DNA of 64,000 bases from Pipra filicauda. Its lineage: Eukaryota > Chordata > Aves > Passeriformes > Pipridae. Under the pieces are notes generated by a model. That model was not told where the DNA came from and did no database searches. It saw nothing but the letters and a program-made list of their open reading frames with translations. A program made the position numbers and the translations under genes. The stretch spans positions 2,170,001 through 2,234,000 of the forward strand of contig NW_024105098.1 in assembly GCF_003945595.2 (NCBI RefSeq), read 5' to 3'. Of this stretch, positions 1 through 8,460 are shown one piece after another (position 1 is the stretch's first letter; each line of letters opens with the position of its first letter).

Positions 1-490
1 CTTGCCCTGGTGAAGTCACTGACTGTTCCTGTCCTTGGGTGCTGCTAAATTCCAAGAAGCCAGTGCTTGGCTCTGCCAAAGCCACGCCTGCCTGATGCTG
101 AGCTGGCAGGGCCAAGCACTGTGGGGATGGTGAATCCCTTGCAAACACCAACTGGGCCTTTATCGGCACAAATGCCAGGTGGGAGCTGGCACAGCCACTG
201 CTTGTGCTGCTCTGCTGCTGCTCCACTGACACTCTGCTCCTGGTCTTTGAGCCATCCGATGAGACTGAAGCTCCTGCTGCTTCCTGCAGGGCAGTGCCTG
301 GTGGGTGCTGTAGGGCCAGGGGAGCTGGGCAGCTCCCCTTGTGCAGCCCCTGTACCTCTGCAGGGGCTCCTGCCCACTGCCAAGGGCACCAGAGGTCTGT
401 ACAACCTCCCGGTGTGTGTGAGATGGGCCATTTTTAACTGGTTATGGACCGTGGGCTCATCACCGTGCCCAGGGTGAAGGTCCCACCTGC
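1..490. other. 5' edge, no recognisable gene
   Basis: Moderately GC-rich sequence with short open frames on both strands. None of their translations resembles a family I know, and none has convincing splice context. It may be flank of a neighbouring gene or old unrecognised repeat. I see no supportable feature here. Confidence 0.5.
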
Positions 491-676
491 CAGTCACAGA
501 AATCACTGAGGCTGGAAAAGATCTCTAAAACCAAGTCCACCCTGTGCCCTTGTCCCTCAGCCCAGAGCACTGAGTGCCATGTTCAGCTGTTCCTTGGACA
601 TCTCCAGGGATGGGGACTCCACCACCTCCCTGGGCAGCCCCTTCCAGTGCCTGATCACCCTTTTTCTGTGAAGAAA
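491..676 (-). mobile_element. CR1 LINE 3'-end remnant, antisense
   Basis: Read on the + strand, this has the usual order of a reverse-oriented avian CR1 tail: an imperfect copy of the cacagaatcac / ggctggaaaagat start, then the ccaagtccaccc segment, then the catctccagggatggggactccacc and ctgggcagccccttccagtgcctgatcaccct block. It is diverged and 5'-truncated, as CR1 copies usually are. The family call rests on remembered CR1 consensus features, not on a search. It lies upstream of the DBR1 promoter. Confidence 0.75.
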
Positions 677-735
677 GTGCCACAGAACGGATAAGGCTGG
701 AAAGGACCAGCAGAGGTCACCGGGCAAGGCCCCCT
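677..735 (-). mobile_element. Second CR1 3'-end fragment abutting the first
   Basis: Just after the first remnant, the CR1 3'-terminal signature restarts (cacagaacggataaggctggaaaggaccagcagaggtcac). This implies a second antisense insertion, or a nested or tandem arrangement. Only about 60 bp are recognisable before GC-rich minisatellite sequence takes over. Confidence 0.5.
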
Positions 736-782
736 AGAGCCCGGGGCACCCGGTGATGAAGGGGCTGGCCCAGGGAGCCGTG

Positions 783-1020
783 GTTGGGTCTCCCCGGGGG
801 CAGTGGCTCCGGGGGCGGTGTCTCCCCCGCTCCGTTATGCCCCCACCCTTCGTTGTGTCTCTCCGGGGGCGGTGGTTCCCTCCGTTCCATTGTGTCCCCC
901 CCGCCCCGCCGTGTCCCCCCCGTTCCATGGTGTCTCCCCTTTCCACGGTGTCCCCCCCGTTCCCCGGTGTCCCCCCTCCCCGCCGTGTCCCCGCCCCGCG
1001 GCTCCCCCGCGGTGTCCCCG
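783..1020. repeat. C/T-rich minisatellite upstream of DBR1
   Basis: Degenerate units of about 20 bp built on ccgttccatggtgtcccc, with gttcc, ggtgtc and poly-C blocks recurring, run up to the DBR1 promoter. The ggtgtcccc / gccgtgtcccc core also appears in the intron 2 minisatellite about 550 bp downstream. Lack of stops makes long spurious open frames here on both strands. Confidence 0.7.
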
Positions 1021-1038
1021 GCCCGTGTGCCCGCACGG

Positions 1039-1062
1039 CGCAGGCGCGGCGGTGACGCGGAA
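1039..1062 (+). promoter_or_regulatory. NRF1-like and ETS-like sites, DBR1 promoter
   Basis: GCGCAGGCGC at 1039-1048 matches the palindromic NRF1 consensus with one central change. It is followed within a few bases by a TGACG half-site and GCGGAAGG, an ETS/GABPA-type core. This pair is common in TATA-less CpG-island promoters and lies about 40-60 bp before the ATG. The match is by motif only. The TGA at 1053-1055 is in frame with DBR1, so translation cannot start further upstream. Confidence 0.45.
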
Positions 1063-1097
1063 GGGCCGCGCGGCGCGTGCCCGGAGCGGCGGCGGCG

Positions 1098-1294
1098 ATG
1101 AAGGTGGCGGTGGCCGGGTGCTGCCACGGCGCCCTGGACAAGATGTACGAGACGCTGGAGCTGCTGCAGCGGCGGCACAACGTGCGGCCCGACCTGCTGC
1201 TGTGCTGCGGGGACTTCCAGGCGGTGCGCAACGAGGCGGACCTGCGCTGCATGGCCGTGCCGGCCAAGTACCGCCACATGCAGACCTTCTACCG
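1098..1294 (+). CDS. DBR1: DBR1 exon 1
   Basis: Residues 1-65 plus two bases of codon 66. Begins [11 protein letters not shown] and carries the first two metal-binding motifs, C8-x-H10 and G38-D39-F40, followed by the conserved [15 protein letters not shown] segment. The donor is GTGAGC. G at -3 gives the ATG a reasonable initiation context. Confidence 0.95.
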
Positions 1295-4200
1295 GTGAGC
1301 GCCCGGCCCGGCCCGGCCCGGCCCGGCCTCGGCCCCGCGGGCCGGCCGGTGCAGCAGCTGCCGTGTCTCCGCAGGTACTACTCGGGAGAGAAGAAAGCGC
1401 CGGTGCTCACCGTGTTCATCGGCGGCAACCACGAGGCTTCCAACCACCTGCAGGAGCTGCCCTACGGCGGCTGGGTGGCCCCCAACATCTACTACCTGGG
1501 TAAGGGCCCTGCCCTCAGCCCCGGCCTGGACCCGGCCCTTTCCAGCCCCGGCCCGGCCCCGCCGTGTCCCCTCCCGCCGTGTCCCCTCCCGCCGTGTCCC
1601 CTCCCGCCGTGTCCCCTCCCGCCGTGTCCCTCCAGTCCCGACCCCGCCGTGTCCCCTTCAGCCGTGTCCCCTTCAGCCGTGTCCCCTTCAGCCGTGTCCC
1701 CTCCCGCCGTGTCCCCTCCCAGTCCCCCCCGCCGTGTCCCCTGCCGTGTCCCCTTCAGCCGTGTCCCCTTCAGCCGTGCCGCCGTGTCCCCTTCAGCCCT
1801 GTGTGAGCCCGCCGTCCCGTGTCCCGCAGGTTACGCCGGCGTGGTGCGGTTCCGCGGCGTGAGGATAGGCGGCATCTCGGGCATCTTCAAATCTCACGAC
1901 TACCGGAAAGGTACCGGGACAGCGGGGAGGGAATGCCGTGGGGGTGGGTCTGGCTGTCCTCATCCCCGCTCCAGCTCTTGCGCTGGAAACCTCTGCTGGC
2001 TCAATACCCAGGTTTTTTTGGGGTTGGTGATGAGTCTGTAGCTGCCCAGCGACCACAGCAGGAAGCAAGGGCACCTTTGGAGTGTTGTTGGAATAGTCTT
2101 GGTTGTTCCATGGCAGTGTCCTTTTAGCCTGCAGTGCAAGAGTCTTTAGTTTTCCTTGTGTTCCCAGTTTGACACTACATAAATGTCCTGTCCTGTCCTG
2201 AGTTTTAATGTCCATACATCCAGTTCCTCCTGGTTATACACACACATATGTGTGTATATTCAAGAGTTCTTCCTTGGAAGCGTGGCAAAAATCTTGTCAC
2301 AGATGATGCCCCGTGTCAGTGTTCTTTCTGATCTCAGCACGTGCAAGAGTGATTGTGATTACTGTACAGTACTACCTTCAGTAACACGGGGCTTCAGAGA
2401 AGCTTTAGCAGGTGGCTTTCAAGCTGCAGAGTACTGAACTAGTTTTCTAGAACATCTGATTCTGTCTAATACCTGTCAATGCTAATTAAATTTGTTGTTA
2501 TCAAGCATACACTTTGTATGCCTAAATATTGCATATGAGACAATAACCATGACTAGTAAGAAGGTATGTTTTCTGTGCATTCTTTAGAGTGTGTAGGAGC
2601 TATGCTAGACTTTCAGGTTTCTTGTCCCAAGGCAAACTTGGAAACTCATCCCTTTGTCAGGGTTCGTGTTTGTGCTCCTGGAGTTTGTGGTGCCTGTGGG
2701 CTGTGACGCGGATCTTTGAGCTGCTGCTGAACCTGTTAAGCTGTAGTTTGGTGGTGGGTGGCAGCACTCTTGAACAAACATAGAAAATCACAGCCTCAGT
2801 AGCCTGAGTCAGGAGTCAGTTCTCGTGTGGTGTTTTGTGATCTTTTAATTTATGCCTCTTTCTGAGTTGTTACATCCTAATTTATGTTCCGACCGCTGAC
2901 CATTCACAGAGGCTTGCTCTGTGCTCTCACTGTGTCTATGCCCAACTTCAGCATTTTCTCATCTCCCCGGTGTTCTTTTCCTGTGCCAGCACGTTTGCAT
3001 GTGTAGCTGTGATATGACATGATACGGAAGTGTCGTGGCTGTGCAGCAGACAGCTCTCCACATGTGGAATTGCACATGGCTGTGCAGTGTCACTGTGGGG
3101 GTATTGAGGCTGTTATCTCACCTTAGAGCTGCAAAACCTCATAAATCTTTCTGCCAGAAGTTATTTGTTTCCAACAGGTCCTGGCTTTTGAGTATTGGAG
3201 TCAAATTCCTGGGTTTTGTTTCCACACCGAATGACTCTGTTTTCTATATTTGTGAAAATAAGACACACAGTGGAAGAAGTGCCCATTATTGTAGGCACAT
3301 TTTTACAACGTATTTGCCTCACACATAAAAGATTGGCAGCCTGTTGGTGTACGCTGTGTGTAAAGGAAATACAGTGTCTGCTTTGATTACTGCCAGCCTT
3401 GTATTTGGGGTGCTCTAGGTGTCTGTGTGACCCCAAAATGCTCCTTGCCAGCAGTGTAGGAGGGAACTGCTGTTTCAGGCAACTACTCTTGTTTTCCCTG
3501 TTTCAGGCCACTTTGAGTGCCCCCCATACAACCAGCAAACAATTAGAAGTGCTTACCATGTGAGGAATATTGAAGTCTTCAAGCTCAAACAGGTTAGTGA
3601 AATTCCTGTTTTTTTGAACAGCGGTAAATAGTTCTCGTTCATTTGGAAGTGAGAAGTTACAGCTGCTCTGACCAAGTGTGCAGTTGGATAGCAAACCTTG
3701 CCAGCAACTCTCAGCTACTTTGGGCAGACCATTTATGTTGGATGTTGTTCCACTGTTGTTCCTGCTGAGTATCTCCCCCAATGCTTTGTGTAGCAGTGCA
3801 AATTTGGTGTGAATCAGACACAGACAGGAATGGTTTTTTTGTGTTGGTTTTTTTTTTTTTTTTGAATTGGATAAAACTCAGAGTGGAAGGTACTCCAGTG
3901 ATACCCCTCTGTTCCAGCTTTACCTTAGCTTTAGGAAGGTGGATGCTACCTTATCTAACATCCAAGGTGGTTGGTACAAAGTTAACTGTTCAAAATTGAA
4001 CCAGCTAAACGAGCTGATCCCAAATCCCCATGGTTGAAGTATTTTTGACTCCGGGGTGAGAAATTCAAAGGACAGTTTCACTTTATTTTTGAGCTCTTGC
4101 CTACTCCCTGCTGTGTCACAGGGCCACTCTATTTGGCTGAGGTTGTGGTGTAAATACATGTCTTTATAAGCACCTTGTGAAGGATTGTCCAGGTTGCAGT

Positions 4201-7200
4201 TGCACAGTGAAGTGCTCAGTAGATACAGGGATGCTGAACACGGAGTGAAGGTTTGGTTCGTTGCAAAGAGGTTGATGCATTTCACTCGAAGTTTCTTGTT
4301 ACTTGGACTCAGGTTTCGTCTAGAGGTGGGTTCTGATACAACTGAGGGAAATGTTAAACCAAGACATGCTCTAAGACATTGATTAGATCTGAGGGATGCT
4401 TCCTTTGAGGAGGAATATTGTGCTCAGCCATTATCCCTTTTAAACAAAGCTTTTAACAATTTCATGAGGAAGAAGATGCCTTGGATTGTGGGCAGAGAAC
4501 TTGCTCTACAGCTGTAGTTCCCCCTGAGTGCCTGACTCTTATGGTGATGATGTGATCTCTTTTCTCAGGCGGTACAAAACACAGCTGACTATCCCAAGAA
4601 AGTGTAGAACAAACCATGGACATTAGAGTCCCTTTGCAGCTCCAGAGGCCACCTGCAGGATGGGGCTGGGCAGTGTATTCCCTGGCTTTGGAAGGGAGGC
4701 TGTTGGTCCCAGCTGGCTCTGTGTTGGTCTGAGGGGGAACGTGTGACATGTGTTCACCTTGTGCTGTGGGATTCCTGACTCCTTTATCACATGTGCTGTT
4801 TGTACCCTGTGTGTTTGGCTGACAGCTGAAGCGTCCCATGGATATATTCATGTCCCACGACTGGCCCAGGAGCATTTACCACTATGGGAACAAGAAACAG
4901 CTCCTCAAAATGAAATCCTTCTTCCGCCAAGAAGTGGAGAGCAACACTCTGGGGAACCCTGCTGCCTCTGAGCTCCTGCAGCACCTCAAACCCACCTACT
5001 GGTTCTCAGCACATCTGCACGTTAAATTCGCAGCTTTCATGCAACATGAGGTAAAGGGGGAAAGGCAGTGAAGAATGTGCGTGTCCCAGACACAGGTTAG
5101 AATTCCAGTGCAAGTCATCAGGTCCAGAAAAGCAAGTGCTTAATGGTTTTTGTTGTTAAAACTCGGCTTAAGCCACAAAAAGATTAAGAGGTGTTAAGAC
5201 TACTAATTTATGTAACTTAAAGAGATGTTATAAATCAGGGATCAGGGGTGTAACTCCCTCAGTCTTCTTCAAGGACAGCATGAAATAGCTCATGTTACTG
5301 CTGTTGAAATATGTTAATTTAACTTACAGGAAAGCATTCTCTTTCCAGCTCTGTTGGGGAAGGAGACTACTTCAAAATAAGGTGATAGAGGAGCCACTGA
5401 AGAGCGTGGTTACCTGGGGGGCAGGGCACCTGTAAGGCTTGGCAGGTGGGGTTGCCTGGTGACCTGGGTTAAGCCAAAACCCAGCCTCCGTAGTTGAAAC
5501 AGTTATTCCTGAAAGTGGTGGGACCTCCTGTTCCTGTTTGCAAGTTATTTGGGTGTAAAAATGTAACTCCAGATCTTGCAGGCTCAACAAGTCTGTTTTA
5601 ATTTGGTTACAGTTTTCCTTTTTGCTCCGAGGCTGGCTGTCCTCAGCCTTAGGGACGAAAGGTGGCTCTTGCTTTATCTCGCTCTCACCTTCATCCAGCT
5701 TCCTGGGTGACTCCCAGGGAAATCTGTCCTCCTCTTTATCCCTTCATCCCTTTCTTATAAACCCAAGCTATGTTTCTATTTCTGAAAGTATTTTTCCTGC
5801 AGAAGTTATGCCTGTAAACCTGTCTCTACAACTTGTTTAGAACGGTCAGATTTCACAGAACTGCTAATGACTGTGTGAACACCATTTGTTTCCTAGACAA
5901 GCTCCAAAGAAGAGCTGCCAAAAGCAACCAAGTTTCTGGCTCTGGATAAATGCCTGCCACACAGAGACTTCCTGCAGGTGATGGACATGTGCACTGGGTT
6001 TTCACAGTCAGTATTTCACTTGTGTGGGCTGCTACTGCTGTGCTTGGATATCAGCTGGAGAATAGTGCTGATCAGTTTTAAAGAAAGTAGGAATGGGGGA
6101 TATGTGGAGTGGTCTTTGCATAATTTTGTCCTGAAATAAGCAGACCTCGGGTCTTGCCGTGCAGGTGCAGCATTTGCTTATCCCTGCCATCTCCTTTCAC
6201 CTTGGAAGAATAACTTGACTTATATGGATGAGTCTAAAATTCCTTGCTGTGAGAGGGAGCCCCTGACAGCTCTTCTTCAAATGCAGTCAAGTGTTTTATG
6301 AGTCTGAAAGTAGCTTTAGTTGATCAGCTTAAAGGGAAGGTGGTTCGTTCTCTGTGCTTTGGGCACGAGCTGGGATCCATTTGCCCCAGGAGCTACCTCT
6401 GAAGATAGGAGAGAGCGTGAGGATGGGCTTTGGCTGTGCAAGGGGTCACTGGGGTGCTAGTCCAGACCTAAAATCCTGTACCAAAACTGGTCTGGGTTAG
6501 TACTACCTTCAACAGCGTGGTGATGCCCCTGCGTGTAACTCTGGTTTAAAACGCATCTTTTGTTATTTTTTTTTGTTCTAAACTGCCTTAAAAGGTGGAA
6601 TTACTTTATGGATCATTTAAAATCAGAGTCTGACCAGTGCTTTGACTAAACCAAACACTTTGATTTGGGTTAATGTCACTGAAGACAAATTTCAATCCAT
6701 CAGCGGCTGAAAGAGTTTAAAACCAATTCCTGTTAATTGCTGTGTGTTCATGTAGCAGAATAACTATTGCCATCAGTTCTTGATGTGTATGTGAATTTAA
6801 GAGTAGGCAAATTCAATTCTAAGTTGCATAACTGCCTAGTTGCTGGCAGGAGGGAGGGAGGGTGTTCTGCTTTCTATTTGCTGTAAGCTAAAATTCAGAA
6901 ATGCCTTTTTTACTGTTGTTGGTTGTCCTTTTTTAGCCCCTTCTGGTCTAAACCTGTAGGTGGGGCTTGAGAGGACTTGTTTGGTTGAGACCCCTAGCTC
7001 AGTGTACTTTAAACTTTCTTAAAACTCTGCAGGGTGAAAGTAACAAAACTTTAATGAGTTTCTGATGTCAAGAGAAATAACTCTGTAATTTCTCTCGTTG
7101 TTATTGTCTGTGCTGTGCACCTTGTGAGCAGATAATAGATGTGGAGCACGATCCTAACGCGGGTGACTCCCTGGAGTACGATGCCGAGTGGATCGCAGTG

Positions 7201-8460
7201 CTCAAGGCCACCAACAGCCTGGTTAATGTGACTCAGTGCTCCTGGAACATGCCTGAAAAGAACGGCCTCCATGCCAAGTACGTTGCCTGCAAAGCAGAGA
7301 GGAAAGTGGGATTTTTTTTTTTTTTGCTGGACTGGAGGTAATGTCAGAGCTGTGTTTGTGTCCTGCAGCCTGTTGTGCCTGCAGGACTTGCTGAATGCCT
7401 CGGGAAGCAAAGGGCATGCTAAGAGCTGTACTCTGGAGCAAGCAGCTTCCTTCCTGCTCTTCCTGGGCTGTTAGTTTTGTTTTGCAAACTCAGGTACCAG
7501 CACTGGAGGGACAGAGAATACCCCGTGGCTGATCATCCTGCCAGACAGATTGTGAGGCTGAAAATCAGGCTGGGTCGTGGGGGTGGGCTGACATAATACA
7601 CAAATCCTTGGTGGGGAGGGGGGAATCTCAGTGCTGACCAAAGGAAACTGAAAACTTCCCTGAAAAGATCACCTGAGAAATGAGGTGTCTGTTGTGGGCT
7701 GGATTCATAACCCCTCCTTTGCAGTGGGAACAGGCAGTGCCTTTGGACCAGCTCCACTTGTTTGAACTCTCTGCACTTTTTTAGGTGGGATTACAGCGCG
7801 ACCGACGAAGCCATCAAAGAGGTGTTAGAAGAGCTGAATCACAACCTCACAATTCCCTCTAACTTCACCTTGACAGCTGCTTGTTATGATCCCAGCAAGC
7901 CCCAGAAAAACATGCAGCCAGTTCATACCATCAATCCTCAGACCACCGAGTTCTGCGCCCAGTTTGGCCTCACCGACATCAACGACAGGATCCAGCAGGC
8001 GAAGGAAGAGGGCTCAGGACGGGGTGAATATGAAGAGGAGGAGGAGGAGGAGATGGACAGCACTGGGTCAGCAGAGGAGCCCAGTGAATATAACACAGAT
8101 AACTCTGGCCTTTCCTCCATCAATCCAGATGAGATAATGCTGGATGAAGAAGGTGGCGATGAAGACTTGAGTACGTGCTCTGTAGATCCTTCCCCTGATC
8201 ACCCCCCCGAGTTCTCCACGAGCTTCTCCGACATCCGGATCATGCCAGATTCCATGGCGGTGTCCTCCGATGATGCCATGGACTCCAACAACGAGGATCT
8301 GGAGAAGTCTGCTGGGAGTAAGCAAGGGGAGGAGAAGAGCTCCACTGAGAGACCGTTGAAGCGCGTGGGGGGTGATGAGAACGGGAACAGTGGCGTTAAA
8401 AAGATTAAGAGGAGGAATCAAGCCATCTATGCTGCAGAGGAGGAAGATAAAACAGATTAA
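1098..8460 (+). CDS. DBR1: RNA lariat debranching enzyme DBR1 (complete, 8 exons)
   Basis: DBR1 hydrolyses the 2'-5' phosphodiester bond at the branch point of excised intron lariats in the nucleus, so that introns can be degraded or processed. Coding exons: 1098-1294, 1375-1499, 1830-1910, 3507-3592, 4826-5050, 5897-5977, 7132-7277, 7785-8460. They join in frame to 1617 nt, 538 codons plus TAA; the human protein is about 544 residues. All introns are GT-AG. The metallophosphoesterase core (about residues 1-233) shows the family ligands: C8-x-H10 (Cys replaces the usual Asp, typical of Dbr1), G38-D39, G83-N84-H85-E86, S173-H174-D175 and A225-H226-L227-H228. The Dbr1 C-terminal domain follows (about 239-400), then an acidic Ser-rich tail with a poly-Glu run and a basic KKIKRR nuclear-localisation-like motif near the end. 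ATG 1098 is chosen because an in-frame TGA at 1053 precedes it and GCCHG sits at the right distance. No frame break is seen. Confidence 0.97.
1301..1325. repeat. GCCCG pentanucleotide repeat in DBR1 intron 1
   Basis: Five tandem GCCCG units fill about a third of the 80-nt intron 1 (1295-1374). On the minus strand they read as repeated GGGCC, giving at least four closely spaced G-tracts. The intron ends with an ordinary ccgtgtctccgcag acceptor. Confidence 0.85.
1375..1499 (+). CDS. DBR1: DBR1 exon 2
   Basis: Completes codon 66 and encodes residues 67-107 plus the first base of codon 108. It contains the G83-N84-H85-E86 metal-binding motif and the highly conserved [17 protein letters not shown] segment. 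The donor is GTAAGG. The sequence stays open in the same frame through the following intron. Confidence 0.96.
1561..1800. repeat. 15-bp minisatellite filling DBR1 intron 2
   Basis: About 15 copies of GCCGTGTCCCCTCCC or its variant GCCGTGTCCCCTTCA start at 1561, 1576, 1591, 1606, 1621, 1646, 1661, 1676, 1691, 1706, 1731, 1743, 1758, 1773 and 1781. Most spacings are exactly 15 bp. Two variant sub-families alternate in blocks, which suggests local duplication. The array takes up most of the 330-nt intron (1500-1829). Confidence 0.95.
1830..1910 (+). CDS. DBR1: DBR1 exon 3
   Basis: Encodes the rest of G108 through K134 plus one base of codon 135: [20 protein letters not shown] followed by SHDYRK. 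This is the conserved central strand region of the phosphoesterase core. Acceptor cccgcag, donor GTACCG, which is weaker than average at +4 to +6. Confidence 0.95.
1911..3506 (+). other. DBR1 intron 3
   Basis: A 1596-nt intron of ordinary composition. It holds a 24-bp perfect palindrome made of alternating CA/TG at 2235-2258. I see no embedded gene or mobile element in the rest. It ends in a pyrimidine-rich acceptor (gttttccctgtttcag). Confidence 0.8.
2235..2258. repeat. Perfect CA/TG palindrome
   Basis: A 24-bp perfect inverted repeat with half-site TATACACACACA and no spacer. It is a head-to-head pair of short CA and TG dinucleotide runs that could extrude as a cruciform or form Z-DNA. It is probably a chance microsatellite product. 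Confidence 0.8.
3507..3592 (+). CDS. DBR1: DBR1 exon 4
   Basis: Residues 135-163, [21 protein letters not shown] followed by IEVFKLKQ. This matches the Dbr1 family insert that contacts the lariat branch region. The donor is GTTAGT. Confidence 0.95.
3593..4825 (+). other. DBR1 intron 4
   Basis: A 1233-nt intron with a T-rich run near 3833-3864. No mobile element or RNA gene is recognised. The acceptor is ggctgacag. Confidence 0.75.
4826..5050 (+). CDS. DBR1: DBR1 exon 5
   Basis: Residues 164-238, exactly 75 codons. It carries two more catalytic metal-binding elements, SHDWP (H174) and SAHLH (H226 and H228), with the near-invariant [14 protein letters not shown] segment between them. This exon completes the metallophosphoesterase fold. 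The donor is GTAAAG. Confidence 0.97.
5051..5896 (+). other. DBR1 intron 5
   Basis: An 846-nt intron without recognised features. It ends in a tttcctag acceptor, the only CTAG acceptor seen in this gene. Confidence 0.75.
5897..5977 (+). CDS. DBR1: DBR1 exon 6
   Basis: Residues 239-265, [19 protein letters not shown] then LPHRDFLQ. This is the start of the Dbr1 C-terminal domain. The [18 protein letters not shown] block is a strong family signature. Donor GTGATG. Confidence 0.96.
5978..7131 (+). other. DBR1 intron 6
   Basis: A 1154-nt intron with nothing recognisable beyond short T-rich runs. Its acceptor is caccttgtgagcag, with a weak pyrimidine tract. Confidence 0.75.
7132..7277 (+). CDS. 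DBR1: DBR1 exon 7
   Basis: Residues 266-313 plus two bases of K314, from [17 protein letters not shown] to [11 protein letters not shown]. It is part of the Dbr1 C-terminal domain. Donor GTACGT. Past the donor, intron 7 contains an 18-base T run (about 7309-7326). Confidence 0.96.
7278..7784 (+). other. DBR1 intron 7
   Basis: A 507-nt intron with a poly-T run near its start and an acceptor in gcacttttttag. No other feature is seen. Confidence 0.75.
7785..8460 (+). CDS. DBR1: DBR1 exon 8 (last coding exon)
   Basis: Completes K314 and encodes 315-538 plus TAA at 8458-8460. It begins WDYSAT and continues through the conserved ACYDPSKP and [13 protein letters not shown] blocks. The tail is low-complexity: a poly-Glu run from a GAG/GAA tract (about 8032-8052), then [20 protein letters not shown], then Ser/Asp-rich sequence. 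The final part, [14 protein letters not shown], is basic and probably a nuclear localisation signal. Confidence 0.97.

Larger units (their letters stand above)
960..1900. promoter_or_regulatory. CpG island at DBR1 5' end
   Basis: Very high G+C and dense CpG surround exons 1 to 3 of DBR1. This fits a broad CpG-island promoter of a housekeeping gene. The boundaries are judged by eye. The transcription start cannot be fixed from sequence alone, but it should lie within about 100 bp upstream of the start codon, near the NRF1-like and ETS-like motifs. Confidence 0.65.

Noticed and set aside
1561..1800. Regular repeats resembling a CRISPR array
   Set aside because: Units are contiguous 15-mers without unique spacers in a vertebrate intron. 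It is a minisatellite.
803..2041. 412-codon plus-strand open frame through the DBR1 5' region
   Set aside because: It is out of frame with exon 1 and includes promoter repeats. Only the exon 2-intron 2-exon 3 part is meaningful, and that is reported as a retention finding, not as a gene.
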